A DNA stretch of 64,000 nt from Clostridiales bacterium (GCA_019422525.1 JAHZDE010000007.1:89388-153387); one strand, 5' to 3'; counted from the first letter of the stretch, positions 36,001-43,434 are shown. The notes: generated by a model not told the origin, from the sequence alone. Numbers and translations are program-made.

Positions 36001-36443
36001 AGGCCGACAAGAGCATCCTGAATGAATTGGTAAACAAAGCCGAAGCGATGGATGTTAGCGGCTATACTGTTGAGAGTGTAGCATTGTTCGCCAACGCACT
36101 TCAGAATGCAAAAGTCGTCTTGGCCGATGCAACCCTGAGCGTTGATGATCAGGCAGTGGTAGATGAAGCTGTCAACGAGCTGAACAACGCCATTGAAAAT
36201 CTGAGCGCCGATACCAATGAACCTTCTGGTGATGATGGCAAGGATGATAATACCACTTCCAAGCCGAACAGCTCCGAAGGAACCAGCAGTGACAATTCTC
36301 AGGTTTCTGAACCGTCTGATAATTCCGCTGCCAATGGCGCACAAACCGGCGATATGACTCCTGTACTGCCTGTGGCAGTGGTAGCTGTGATAGCGGCTGC
36401 TGGAATCGTACTGGTTTGGAAAAAGAGAAAGGCTACGGTCTAA
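30084..36443 (+). CDS. Giant cell-wall-anchored glycoside hydrolase, GH121-like, copy 3
   Basis: A 2119-residue exoprotein. Signal peptide and catalytic region (to ~890) nearly identical to copy 2. After it come a diverged discoidin-like domain (~892-1064), PKD-like domain (~1069-1163), a FIVAR-like helical repeat (~1164-1236), discoidin (~1236-1383), Ig-like domain (~1386-1464), FIVAR (~1466-1534), discoidin (~1534-1698), several FIVAR repeats to ~2043, an acidic Ser/Asp tail, anchor motif GAQTGD, a hydrophobic helix and KKRKATV. Different attached domains on the same catalytic unit suggest that the copies bind different parts of the plant wall. AGGAGG (30066-30071) is 12 bases before ATG 30084; ATG 30054 and 30060 are alternatives. 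Confidence 0.75.
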   Translation: MAKKFARKAGALLLAVSMLASSMAISVNANYTMGTPVEDLPEKAPWQDNYIAPEGVDFSAETVSEMMQAIEDFDFEKFAEDNSDLPWLDELLVNEGVIPDNDANILFSRGSALYLKTHSPSSLGFVGSVYYADTLGQNSIFNVSLSSGTPSEDTSLRKNYPSHENQTFTSGNLSINQKKFITYGNTAVALYEFTNTSSEPITFTMTVKSPFTTGSEGDELVASHVACPTMIGTSGLNTVEAMSYVDVRLSGTEMSPSGNSLVREITVPAGETVDQKVVMGWLADEIPQSQEQYDEFKGYTTNDEAFAAQVKMYNEWWADNIPYIDIPDENVKKVIYYRWWCNRFNLLEANIPGNDWQFPMNMEGVLGYNNGITVSVPWAMQDLKWLRDPSYVYGTWMAQGEYSGDDNYKNNPGRPNTWTWDMMQNTSQVGWEAYKIHGGGEEVLEKFADYAKYDVLGTLNRFGGSGKYENLVIYNHGPITGNDGDCIGMHWNETSSDGNYARLDGTATTYANAVAAAEMYAALGDTENQQMMEQKAQDIRDAVLENMWYDGTDFEEANGRGDGIADTNGEGSFLGLKVATGEYVPWRDNNFFVFNFRLVPSQLESEEYPDYAKYATQLYDYADPDYYPIFPFYTADQHSVLKRVESLAWDSDKVCCDHFAWCNFGNYLNTVRNSMRYYPVENIDADVYKTLFEWGAWLNCIEEGNTDYMDSVEFFWTEDFGMDGTTESTPTGEIIRSWIHHDTLGMMDFSVIEDIAGLQARADDKIELWPLGVDYDYFTVDNIRYHDQDLTIVWQDPTKEAHYEGIPTGFSLYIGNERVFTTNEMSHVIYDPATGKVELPDGDVDGAAGDNSNTEILYEIGTATPVATANETSLADNEKAVDMFNKAGIDLEHNSENLAMAEGTTITSTYIDSKSDIQNVADGSTVTGGGITFTDESKKTQHTALFSGTPNSVDSIDFDFGEVKTVDNVKIYFYNDRQTVGTRNGYPTGFSTPQSFSVEYWDEDAQAYKPVTGQYRYPAVVASNYNNVEFTEVSTSKIRVSIIHNSNYYTGVKEIQIYDNDLTVTPSENTAPVVRMESGLGIEQGETLSIKPEVTDDGLPGGLLTYKWEQISGAEDGVAIVEGSDSQPVFQATFNTIGTYQFRLTVSDGELETVVEFPVTCYVPTGGLEEMMKPFETLNGRYQRNSDDFTEESWNTLQSALTFANDILDAGVYSSQDIDYATEYLRLAIEGLEYKNVALLATPSTSFVSSWENLNAVNDGYVPTTSADLNDADGGQYGNWSSTDPEWVAYTWAEPVTINSSSVYFFDDGGGVLVPGSYTLEYWDDETDAYVPVSNMSEQTLKKNAFNTVTFDEVTTTKFRITMTSGGASTGIKEWRVLTNAESTPVDHGAITDIASVQVNTTVNVMPVLPEMVVVTYEDGTKGLEPVQWEEISSDKLTVATNFSILGTVEGSDRSASCLINVLYDKAALKSLIDKAQGLLDNQANYEATDEQWNALESAIDAAESAYNNGSATQGDINAAQSAIENAINAIRIKDPYAAATPSASYTPTWNDVNGLNDGVWGENSGEDLGTNMWACWGAPADPWVQYSWDIPVELTSMDIMYFDNRASDPTYNGQSLEEWGGIAIPISQELYYLDENGEWVEITADMMAEGGLATELDVFNTTTFTQPITTTAIKLQMHRNGLATGIMEWIVYSDSEEEPTVDRTELNKALEAAGELAEDAYTPASWSVLKDAVDAANALAEDADQAAVDAAAKAVNDAMAALVKLADRTDLESALAAAEAVTEDELNSSTPASVETFQNAWEEAKTVNGNLDATQEQVNDAADALLAAIDGLVPVGNKALLEKTYEYALTLSTEGVTDSAVKAFEDAKTAAKAVLDDPNATQEMIDTAWDNLLEGIWGLGLVQGDKTMLEQLIAKAETMVDNADKYVQTNWNQLVEALDKANEVMADGDAMEEDVQPAAETLLNAIMAQRYKADKSILNELVNKAEAMDVSGYTVESVALFANALQNAKVVLADATLSVDDQAVVDEAVNELNNAIENLSADTNEPSGDDGKDDNTTSKPNSSEGTSSDNSQVSEPSDNSAANGAQTGDMTPVLPVAVVAVIAAAGIVLVWKKRKATV

Positions 36444-36486
36444 TCTCAAAAGCTGCTGAAATGCAGTATTTCCCATAAGCAACAAG

Positions 36487-36517
36487 GAGGGAACCGGGAA
36501 ACCGGCTCCCTCTTTTT
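36487..36517 (+). terminator. Terminator after giant hydrolase gene 3
   Basis: GAGGGA-CCGG pairs with CCGG-TCCCTC around a GAAA tetraloop, then TTTTT. Confidence 0.88.
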
Positions 36518-36701
36518 GTTGTCTGAACAAATAAAGTGACAAAAAGTATTGGATAATATTTACACTGAAATGAATATGTGATATGATTTATCTGTTGATT
36601 TGTTGGGAATATTTGAAATGATAACAGTTACATGATAAGTGAAATCTCGTTTTTCTCAATACGGTTTATTATGAATAGGTATATTGAGGAGGTTGGGGTA
36701 T

Positions 36702-37505
36702 TTGGGATTTGGCATTACGCAAAGCGAAGAATATATGGAAGTTTATCAGAAGTTTATGAAGAAATACGATGCAGGTGTCCCAATAGAGGAAATCACCCGA
36801 GAAATCCTGAATGAGTATGGGAAGGCGTGTGCCAAGATTGACGATTATTCTATTCATGGGGTCTATTTTGCCTTGGCCAGAGCGCAGTGGATGTGTGGAG
36901 CATTATCACCTGATATGTATCAGAAGGTTCGGAAAATTGTGATTTCGGGCCAGAATATGCTGGAATTTGAAAAAGCCAATGGAGAAAAGAAAGCTTTGGA
37001 AAGCCGGAAAAAAAGCTTGGAAAAATTTTTGCATTGTCTGGAAAAGCCACGTTCTACAGTGCGAAAAAGGCGTCCGCCGGCCAAACAAAGAGAACTGCCT
37101 TCGGTTGCGGTAGGGGATGTGTTGGCATACCGCTGGAAGGGAAAAGACAGAATTTTGGTGGTGCTGGACTATGTAGAGTTTGGAAAATGGAAGCCAATGC
37201 TTTTTGGTTGTCTTTTAAGTAAAGAGTATCCCGAAATACCGGATATGGAAAGTCTGTTGGAAGAGCCCGTTAGCTTTTGGGGAATTTATGATGCCAACAG
37301 CTTTTTACCCAAGTCGCAGGTTCGGATTATTGGAAATTTAAAGGTACCGCCTCAAAGGTATAAAGCCCTGTTTGGAAATACATTAGTCTATGGAGAAAGA
37401 AGCGATTTTTCCAGAGAAGTGCAGCCAGAAAGACCAACTTTGACCTTGCAGGAGCTGTTGTTTTCTAAAAACTATCAGGAAATCCGTAAAATTACCCATA
37501 CATAA
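36702..37505 (+). CDS. Conserved-looking hypothetical protein
   Basis: A 267-residue soluble protein that I do not recognise. The N-terminal ~100 residues look helical (YMEVYQKFMKKYDAG ... MYQKVRKIVISGQNM); a basic Lys/Arg/Pro linker (~115-130) follows; the C-terminal part is beta-rich, opening with GDVLAYRWKGKDRILVVLDYVE, which resembles a small barrel with a conserved GKDRI-type turn. No signal peptide or membrane span. Start: AGGAGG at 36687-36692 is nine bases before TTG 36702; TTGs at 36684 and 36693 overlap or abut that site. It stands alone between two terminators, so the neighbours do not suggest a function. Confidence 0.7.
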   Translation: MGFGITQSEEYMEVYQKFMKKYDAGVPIEEITREILNEYGKACAKIDDYSIHGVYFALARAQWMCGALSPDMYQKVRKIVISGQNMLEFEKANGEKKALESRKKSLEKFLHCLEKPRSTVRKRRPPAKQRELPSVAVGDVLAYRWKGKDRILVVLDYVEFGKWKPMLFGCLLSKEYPEIPDMESLLEEPVSFWGIYDANSFLPKSQVRIIGNLKVPPQRYKALFGNTLVYGERSDFSREVQPERPTLTLQELLFSKNYQEIRKITHT

Positions 37506-37526
37506 AAATCTGTAGATAAAAAAGCG

Positions 37527-37566
37527 AAGTCGGAATCTCTCAGAAACCGAGAGGCTCCGACTTTTT
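37527..37566. terminator. Bidirectional terminator
   Basis: AAGTCGGA and TCTC arms (from 37527) pair with GAGA and TCCGACTT (to 37563), with a T-run on one side and an A-run (AAAAAAGCG) on the other, between converging genes. Confidence 0.85.
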
Positions 37567-37576
37567 CTATGATAGT

Positions 37577-38371
37577 TTATATTGATAGATGTGAACCAGT
37601 AGAAAGATAATGCAGTTGATCCCCCATCAAATTTTTTAAATACTGATAGGGTTCGGTTCCGGTGCAGTGACAGGTATAGTACTGGGTAGGATATTTTTGC
37701 AGTTGTGCAGCGGCTTTTTTCAAAAATTCTCGGTCATCAGGATTGGATGGGTCTCGTTTTTTAAAATGAAAGCCACCAATCAAAATATCCGGGTGCAGCC
37801 ATTCCATAATATTCAAAATTCCTTTGTGTGAGCAGCCGCTGCACACAATGCGCTTTCCGTTCTCTTCCAAAATCAAGTATTGTTCGTGCAGAAAATCATC
37901 TGGGAGGAGCTTTCCGTTTCGTTGTACATGTAATCCATAGGGATTCGTTGGAAACGGTCGGGGAAGCGAGTTGCAGGAGTTTAGCTCAATGTGTGGGGAT
38001 ATTCTTTCATAATCGTATACCATTTTAAATTGAGGATGATCAAGTGGCAATCCAGTAATACCGATATTTTTTTTAAGGCCGGAAAAGTGGGGCTCAAAGG
38101 CCAACGGATGAATATATATGGGAGCGCTGGTGTTTTCTTTGAGAAATTGCGGCAAACCACCGCCGTGGTCATAATGTCCGTGGGAAAGAATGGCTATATC
38201 AACATCACACAGCCGAATCCCCAGCGTAGCCGCATTTTTCGAAAACTTTTCAGTTTGCCCCATATCAAATAGGATTTTGTGTCCGGCTCCTTCTATATAT
38301 AAACTCAGGCCGTGTTCACATAAAAAGCTGGGGTGTATGGCAGTGTTTTCCAGTAAAACCCATACATTCAT
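37577..38371 (-). CDS. MBL-fold metallo-hydrolase
   Basis: A 264-residue metallo-beta-lactamase-fold protein with the metal motif HGHYDHG (64-70) and later metal ligands in CSGCSHKGILNI and GGFH. The N-terminus (LLENTAIHPSFLCEHGLSLYIE) and the CSHKGILN motif match the branch often annotated as dihydropterin-methyl-ribofuranosylaminobenzene-phosphate-synthase-like, whose real substrate in bacteria is uncertain. ATG 38371 is chosen because AAGGAGG lies just upstream; an ATG six codons earlier overlaps that site. Monocistronic, cytoplasmic. The folate genes at the far end of the window are too distant to link it to pterin metabolism. Confidence 0.85.
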   Translation of the reverse strand: MNVWVLLENTAIHPSFLCEHGLSLYIEGAGHKILFDMGQTEKFSKNAATLGIRLCDVDIAILSHGHYDHGGGLPQFLKENTSAPIYIHPLAFEPHFSGLKKNIGITGLPLDHPQFKMVYDYERISPHIELNSCNSLPRPFPTNPYGLHVQRNGKLLPDDFLHEQYLILEENGKRIVCSGCSHKGILNIMEWLHPDILIGGFHFKKRDPSNPDDREFLKKAAAQLQKYPTQYYTCHCTGTEPYQYLKNLMGDQLHYLSTGSHLSI

Positions 38372-38469
38372 AAAATGCCTCCTTTTCATTCCCCAAGAAT
38401 GGTGATTTCTATCCTTATCTTAGCACATGCACCTAACTTTGTATAGGAAAAGGATTTTTAAAATAGGTA

Positions 38470-38498
38470 TTGACATAATTAGCTAATTAGCTAAAATA
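38470..38498 (+). promoter_or_regulatory. sdpRI promoter with embedded 16-bp palindrome
   Basis: TTGACA (38470-38475) and a weak -10 (TAAAAT or AAAATA, near 38492-38498) flank the perfect palindrome TTAGCTAATTAGCTAA (38479-38494). The site fills the spacer, so a bound repressor, most simply the ArsR-like product downstream, would block RNA polymerase. Confidence 0.7.
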
Positions 38499-38521
38499 GA
38501 AAATATAAAGGAGGTGACCCT

Positions 38522-38806
38522 ATGAACGATGCTTTTTTTCAGGCCATGGCCAATGAAACGCGGCGGGAAATTGTGCATCTGCTTAGATGGAAGGATATGA
38601 CAGCAGGAGAGATTGCTTCTCATTTTTCCATTTCTAAGCCATCCATCTCCCGCCATCTGGATAGTCTGAAAAATGCCGGGTTGATTACTGCTCAGCGCAA
38701 AGGGAACCAAATAGTCTATTCGATCAATATGACGGTTTTGCAGGAAATGACCATGGAATTCCTATCATTGATAGGAAAAAAGGAGGAAGGTTGCCATGAA
38801 AACTGA
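38522..38806 (+). CDS. sdpR: ArsR/SdpR-family transcriptional repressor
   Basis: A 94-residue winged-helix protein: MANETRREIVHLL (ArsR N-terminal signature), recognition region AGEIASHFSISKPSISRHLDSLKNAGLI and wing RKGNQIVYSIN. It lacks the CVC metal site of arsenic sensors, which fits the SdpR subgroup. The next gene encodes an SdpI-family membrane protein and overlaps it by 11 bases, the arrangement of the B. subtilis sdpRI autoregulatory immunity pair. A palindrome lies inside its promoter. The start follows AAAGGAGGTGA. Confidence 0.9.
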   Translation: MNDAFFQAMANETRREIVHLLRWKDMTAGEIASHFSISKPSISRHLDSLKNAGLITAQRKGNQIVYSINMTVLQEMTMEFLSLIGKKEEGCHEN

Positions 38807-39380
38807 TAAGCTTCGCTGGTTACTGCTGGCGTTTTCTCTGGCAGCCATGCTTTGCGCCCTTTTGATTCCGTTTCCGGTCATAAAACTGTCGGTGCTATGT
38901 GCTCTTTCGGTGGGCTGTCTGGTCATCCTATACCGAGATATGGAAGCCCTCACAGGAAGCCCGAAAGAGAGCCCCAAAAACCGCACCATGAAGTGGATTA
39001 CGATTTTTAACCTGCTGTTGTTGGCGCTGTGCGTAGGGGCTGTGTGGTTACAGGAAAACGGGCATCTGGGAGAGATTGAAGAAAGTTGGCTGGCGATGGG
39101 GCTGGTGATGGCTATCCTGCTTGTGCTGGGGAACCTGGCGCCCAAAATCCCCTTTAACCGCTATACCGGCCTGCGCCTTCCGTGGACTATACGGGACGAG
39201 GATACCTGGCGGCTGGCCCACCGGGTGTTGGGATATATCAGTTTCCCGCTGGCGTTTTTGTATTCGGCCTTGCTGCTGTGCGGGGTGGGAATCGAAACTT
39301 CCACGGGGATTGTGATTTTGTCGTGGATTGCAGTTCCCGGCGGGATTTCGTATATTTTTTACCGGCGAAAATTCCTGTAA
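38796..39380 (+). CDS. SdpI/YhfL-family membrane protein
   Basis: A 194-residue protein with about six membrane helices. The SdpI signature is clear: GNLAPKIPFNRYTGLRLPW followed by DEDTWRLAHRVLGY. In B. subtilis SdpI gives immunity to the SdpC killing peptide and signals by holding SdpR at the membrane. Its ATG overlaps the end of sdpR, so the two are coupled. No sdpC-like toxin or sdpAB gene is in view; many firmicutes carry such orphan pairs, which may defend against a foreign toxin or act in envelope stress. Confidence 0.88.
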   Translation: MKTDKLRWLLLAFSLAAMLCALLIPFPVIKLSVLCALSVGCLVILYRDMEALTGSPKESPKNRTMKWITIFNLLLLALCVGAVWLQENGHLGEIEESWLAMGLVMAILLVLGNLAPKIPFNRYTGLRLPWTIRDEDTWRLAHRVLGYISFPLAFLYSALLLCGVGIETSTGIVILSWIAVPGGISYIFYRRKFL

Positions 39381-39415
39381 TGTTTTCCACAGGTTTTACT
39401 TGGAATGTTAAAAAC

Positions 39416-39459
39416 AAAATCGCCCCTGTACAGATTTCTCCGTACAGGGGCGATTTTTT
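39416..39459. terminator. Bidirectional terminator between sdpI and the POR gene
   Basis: AAAATCGCCCCTGTA pairs with TACAGGGGCGATTTT, with A- and T-runs on the two sides. Confidence 0.92.
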
Positions 39460-39498
39460 ATATGCGGTTCAGAAATTCAAAGTATGAAAAGGATAGGA

Positions 39499-42400
39499 TT
39501 ATTCAATACCCTTTGCACGCTTCTCCAGTTCCTCATAACGCTCGGCAGCACGCTTCTCAGCCTTGTCGAACAGCACCTGTGCACGCTCCGGGAAGGAGAG
39601 CTTCAGGCGGCTATAACGGGTCTCACTGGAGATGAACTCCTTGTAATCTGCGGTAGCAGGCTTGCTGTCCAGAATGAAGGGGTTCTTGCCTTCTGCCTTG
39701 AGGGCAGGGTTGTAACGGAACATGTTCCAGTAACCAGCAGCAACAGCCTTCTTCATTTCGGCCTGGCAGTTGGTCATGCCGCCCTTCACACCGTGCATCT
39801 CGCAGGGAGCATAGCCGATGATGAGGGACGGGCCATGATAAGCCTCAGCCTCAGAGATAGCCTTCAGGGTCTGGGCCTGGTTTGCACCCATTGCAATCTG
39901 TGCTACATAGACATAGCCATAAGTCATGGCGATGTCAGCCAGGCTCTTCTTGCCGATAGCCTTACCAGCAGCAGCAAACTGTGCCACCTGGCCAATCTGG
40001 CTGGCCTTGGAAGCCTGTCCACCAGTGTTGGAATACACCTCGGTGTCGAATACCATCACGTTGACGTCCTCACCGGAAGCCAGCACATGGTCCAAACCGC
40101 CGAAGCCGATATCATATGCCCAGCCGTCGCCGCCGAAGATCCAGATGGACTTCTTGGCCAGATAGCTCTTCTTAGGCAGGATGACCTTGCTGTACTCGTT
40201 CTCCGGATCCTTCTCCAGCTCTGCAATCAGAGCGCGGGCAGCGGGGCCGTTGGCCTTGCCGTCGTCCAGAGTGTTCAGGTAAGCATCGATAGCAGCCTTC
40301 ATATCGTCAGAAGCAGTAGCCTCACGCAGAGCCTTAACCTGGCTGATCAGCATATCGCGGACAGCCTTCTGGCCCAGATACATACCGAAGCCATGCTCAG
40401 CGTTATCCTCGAACAGGCTGTTTGCCCATGCAGGACCGAAGCCGCTGACCTTGTTGACGGTGTAGGGGGAAGTAGCAGCAGGACCGCCCCAGATGGAGGA
40501 GCAACCGGTTGCGTTGGAGATGAACATACGCTCGCCGAACAGCTGAGTGATCAGACGTGCATAGCTGGTCTCGGCGCAGCCTGCGCAGCTGCCGGAGAAT
40601 TCAAGCAGCGGCTGGTTGAACTGAGAACCCTTCACGGTGGTCTCGGCCATCATGCCGTCCTTCTTGCGGATGTTGGCAACAGCATAGTCGAACACATCCT
40701 GCTGAGCAGCCTGGCTCTCCTGGGGAACCATCTTCAGAGCCTTGTTGGGAGCGGGGCACACGTTCACGCAAACGCCGCAGCCCATGCAATCCAGCGGGGA
40801 AACGGTCATTGCGAAGGTGTAGTTCTCGCAGCCCTTACCGGTCATCTGCTTGCCCTTGAATGCGGCGGGAGCCTTAGCAACTTCGTCAGCAGTCAGAGCG
40901 AAGGGACGAATAGTAGCATGCGGGCAAACGAATGCGCACTGGTTACACTGGATACAATTCTCGGGCATCCACTCGGGAACCATAACAGCAACACCGCGCT
41001 TCTCATAAGCGGAAGCACCCTGCTCGAACTGGCCGTCCACATGGTCCATAAATGCGGAAACAGGCAGGCTGTCGCCGTCCATCTTGGCAACAGGCTCCAT
41101 GATCTCCTTGACCATCTTAACGGTTGCGGGATTGCCCTCCAGCACGGTGGTGTCGGGAGCGTCCTCAGCGGTAGCCCAGGAAGCGGGAACTTCAACCTTA
41201 TGCAGTGCATCGGCGCCGGCATCAATAGCCTTGTAGTTCATTTCTACAACGGCCTCGCCCTTCTTGGAGTAAGACTTCTTGGCAGCTTCCTTCATGTAGC
41301 GGATAGCATCCTCTTTGGGCATGATGTTAGCCAGAGCAAAGAAAGCAGACTGCAGAATGGTGTTGGTGCGCTTGCCCATACCAATCTCAATAGCTTTATC
41401 AATAGCGTTGATGGTGTACAGCTGAATGTTGTTGGCAGCGATGTAACGCTTAGCCTCAGCAGGCATATGATGATCCAGTTCCTCGTCGGTCCACTGGCAG
41501 TTAATCATGAAGATACCGCCGGGCTTCACGTCGTTAACCATCTTATAGCCCTTAACAACATAGGAGGGGTTGTGGCAAGCCACAAAGTCAGCCTTGTTGA
41601 TGTAGTAGGGGCTCTTGATGGGCTTATCGCCGAAGCGCAGGTGGCTGATGGTCACGCCGCCGGTCTTCTTGGAGTCATACTGGAAGTATGCCTGAATATA
41701 TTTGTCGGTGTGGTCACCGATAATCTTGGTGGAGTTCTTGTTAGCGCCCACGGTGCCGTCGCCGCCCAGACCCCAGAATTTACATTCGGTGGTTCCTTCT
41801 GCAGCAGTGTTGGGAGCGGGCTTCTCCTCCAGAGACAGATAAGTAACGTCGTCGTTGATGCCGATGGTGAAGCGGGGCTTCATATCGTCCTTAGCCAGCT
41901 CGTCGTACACAGCGAAAATGCTGGCAGGCGGGGTGTCCTTGGAACCCAAACCATAACGGCCGCCGATAACAGCAGCATCGTTTCCGCCCTCACGCAGAGC
42001 AGCCACAACATCCAGGAACAGGGGCTCGCCCAGAGCGCCGGGCTCCTTGGTACGGTCGAGGACTGCAATCTTCTTGGCGGTTGCGGGGATGGCTTCCAGC
42101 AGCTTGGAAGCTACGAAAGGACGATACAGGCGAACCTTTACCAGGCCGACCTTCTCACCCTTAGCGGTCAGATAATCGATAACTTCCTCAGCAACGTCGC
42201 AAATGGAGCCCATAGCTACGATTACGCGATCGGCATCGGGAGCACCGTAGTAGTTGAACAGCTGATAGTTGGTGCCCAACTTCTCGTTGACCTTGCCCAT
42301 GTACTCTTCCACTACTGCGGGCAGAGCGTCATAGTACTTGTTGCAGGACTCACGATGCTGGAAGAAAATGTCGCCGTTCTCGTGGGAACCGCGCATTGCG

Positions 42401-43038
42401 GGATGCTCGGGGTTCAGTGCATGGTCACGGAAAGCTTGGATAGCGTCCCAGTCAGCCATTTCGGCCAGATCCTTGTAATCCCAAACTTCGATCTTCTGGA
42501 TCTCGTGGGAGGTGCGGAAACCGTCGAAGAAGTTGATAAAGGGAACTCTGCCCTTGATAGCGGACAGGTGAGCCACAGCAGCCAGGTCCATAACTTCCTG
42601 GGGGTTGGTCTCTGCCAGCATGGCAAAGCCGGTCTGACGGCAGGCGTACACGTCGGAGTGGTCACCGAAAATGTTCAGTGCATGGCTGGCGACGCAACGA
42701 GCGGAAACGTGGAATACGCTGGGCAGCAGCTCGCCGGCGATCTTGTACATGTTAGGGATCATCAGCAAGAGGCCCTGAGAAGCGGTGAAGGTGGTGGTGA
42801 GAGCGCCAGCGGCCAGAGAGCCGTGAACAGCGCCGGCAGCACCGGCTTCAGACTGCATCTCCATAACCTTGACCTGGGTGCCGAAAATGTTCTTCTGGCC
42901 GGCAGCAGACCACACGTCAACGTTATCCGCCATGGGGCTGGAGGGGGTGATGGGGTAGATGGCGGCAACTTCCGTAAACGCATACGCAACGTGCGCAGCA
43001 GCGGTATTGCCGTCCATGCTCTTCTTGGTTCTTACCAT
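39499..43038 (-). CDS. nifJ: Pyruvate:ferredoxin (flavodoxin) oxidoreductase, single-chain
   Basis: A 1179-residue homodimeric enzyme that oxidises pyruvate with CoA to acetyl-CoA, CO2 and reduced ferredoxin, the central step of clostridial fermentation. Domains in order: pyruvate-binding N-terminal region (HVAYAFTEVAAIYPITPSSP), middle domain, gamma domain (GLGGDGTVGANKNS), two 4Fe-4S clusters in CIQCNQCAFVCPHA (~694) and CMGCGVCVNVCP (~750), the proximal cluster cysteines (SGSCAGCAETSYARL, ~815) and the thiamine-diphosphate site GGDGWAYDIGFGGLDH. GAGGAAA precedes the ATG. Its codon use is strongly biased (GC-ending codons), as expected for a highly expressed gene. It is monocistronic. Confidence 0.96.
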   Translation of the reverse strand: MVRTKKSMDGNTAAAHVAYAFTEVAAIYPITPSSPMADNVDVWSAAGQKNIFGTQVKVMEMQSEAGAAGAVHGSLAAGALTTTFTASQGLLLMIPNMYKIAGELLPSVFHVSARCVASHALNIFGDHSDVYACRQTGFAMLAETNPQEVMDLAAVAHLSAIKGRVPFINFFDGFRTSHEIQKIEVWDYKDLAEMADWDAIQAFRDHALNPEHPAMRGSHENGDIFFQHRESCNKYYDALPAVVEEYMGKVNEKLGTNYQLFNYYGAPDADRVIVAMGSICDVAEEVIDYLTAKGEKVGLVKVRLYRPFVASKLLEAIPATAKKIAVLDRTKEPGALGEPLFLDVVAALREGGNDAAVIGGRYGLGSKDTPPASIFAVYDELAKDDMKPRFTIGINDDVTYLSLEEKPAPNTAAEGTTECKFWGLGGDGTVGANKNSTKIIGDHTDKYIQAYFQYDSKKTGGVTISHLRFGDKPIKSPYYINKADFVACHNPSYVVKGYKMVNDVKPGGIFMINCQWTDEELDHHMPAEAKRYIAANNIQLYTINAIDKAIEIGMGKRTNTILQSAFFALANIMPKEDAIRYMKEAAKKSYSKKGEAVVEMNYKAIDAGADALHKVEVPASWATAEDAPDTTVLEGNPATVKMVKEIMEPVAKMDGDSLPVSAFMDHVDGQFEQGASAYEKRGVAVMVPEWMPENCIQCNQCAFVCPHATIRPFALTADEVAKAPAAFKGKQMTGKGCENYTFAMTVSPLDCMGCGVCVNVCPAPNKALKMVPQESQAAQQDVFDYAVANIRKKDGMMAETTVKGSQFNQPLLEFSGSCAGCAETSYARLITQLFGERMFISNATGCSSIWGGPAATSPYTVNKVSGFGPAWANSLFEDNAEHGFGMYLGQKAVRDMLISQVKALREATASDDMKAAIDAYLNTLDDGKANGPAARALIAELEKDPENEYSKVILPKKSYLAKKSIWIFGGDGWAYDIGFGGLDHVLASGEDVNVMVFDTEVYSNTGGQASKASQIGQVAQFAAAGKAIGKKSLADIAMTYGYVYVAQIAMGANQAQTLKAISEAEAYHGPSLIIGYAPCEMHGVKGGMTNCQAEMKKAVAAGYWNMFRYNPALKAEGKNPFILDSKPATADYKEFISSETRYSRLKLSFPERAQVLFDKAEKRAAERYEELEKRAKGIE

Positions 43039-43169
43039 GGGAATATTTCCTCCTTTAAGGATAAATTAGACAACCGATCCACAAAAGACTGGCAGGTTTG
43101 TCTGTCAAAAAGCACAACAAACCCCCAACGACATTTATCCCAAAATAAAACAGCCGTTGGTACAGATAA

Positions 43170-43198
43170 ATTCTATCATTTTTTGACTCTTCTGTAAA
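43170..43198 (-). promoter_or_regulatory. Promoter of the POR gene
   Basis: On the minus strand: TTTACA (plus 43193-43198), 17-base spacer, TAGAAT (plus 43170-43175). The leader is about 125 bases. Confidence 0.7.
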
Positions 43199-43404
43199 GT
43201 GAAATCGGGATTTTCTCCGAATTTCGTTACAGCTGAGACAAAATAAAGAAATCGGGCAGAAAGTCAAAAATCCGTAAGAAGAAAATTCTGGCATTTTAAG
43301 GAAAAATCGGCTTTTTTTAGCGCTTATTGGCTGGTATTTTTTATGACGTCGTTACAGCTCTTTCCTGCGCTTTCTCAGTAGCCCTGCGACCGTTTGAAAC
43401 TGCG

Positions 43405-43434
43405 TTGACAGAAAAGCGGATGTTAGGGTACAAT
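43405..43434 (+). promoter_or_regulatory. Promoter of the CNNM/CBS gene
   Basis: TTGACA (43405-43410), 18-base spacer, TACAAT (43429-43434). The region 43199-43404 between the divergent promoters shows no gene or other element that I can name. Confidence 0.65.

Noticed and set aside
14904..36443. Phage tail or adhesin interpretation of the giant proteins
   Set aside because: Discoidin, Ig-like and FIVAR modules also occur in adhesins, but the ~850-residue aromatic-rich N-terminal domain, the GH127 neighbour and the sugar importer favour a glycosidase.
39484..43197. 1237-codon plus-strand frame over the pyruvate:ferredoxin oxidoreductase gene
   Set aside because: Same cause: strong codon bias of a highly expressed gene. 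The minus-strand protein has all cluster and cofactor motifs.
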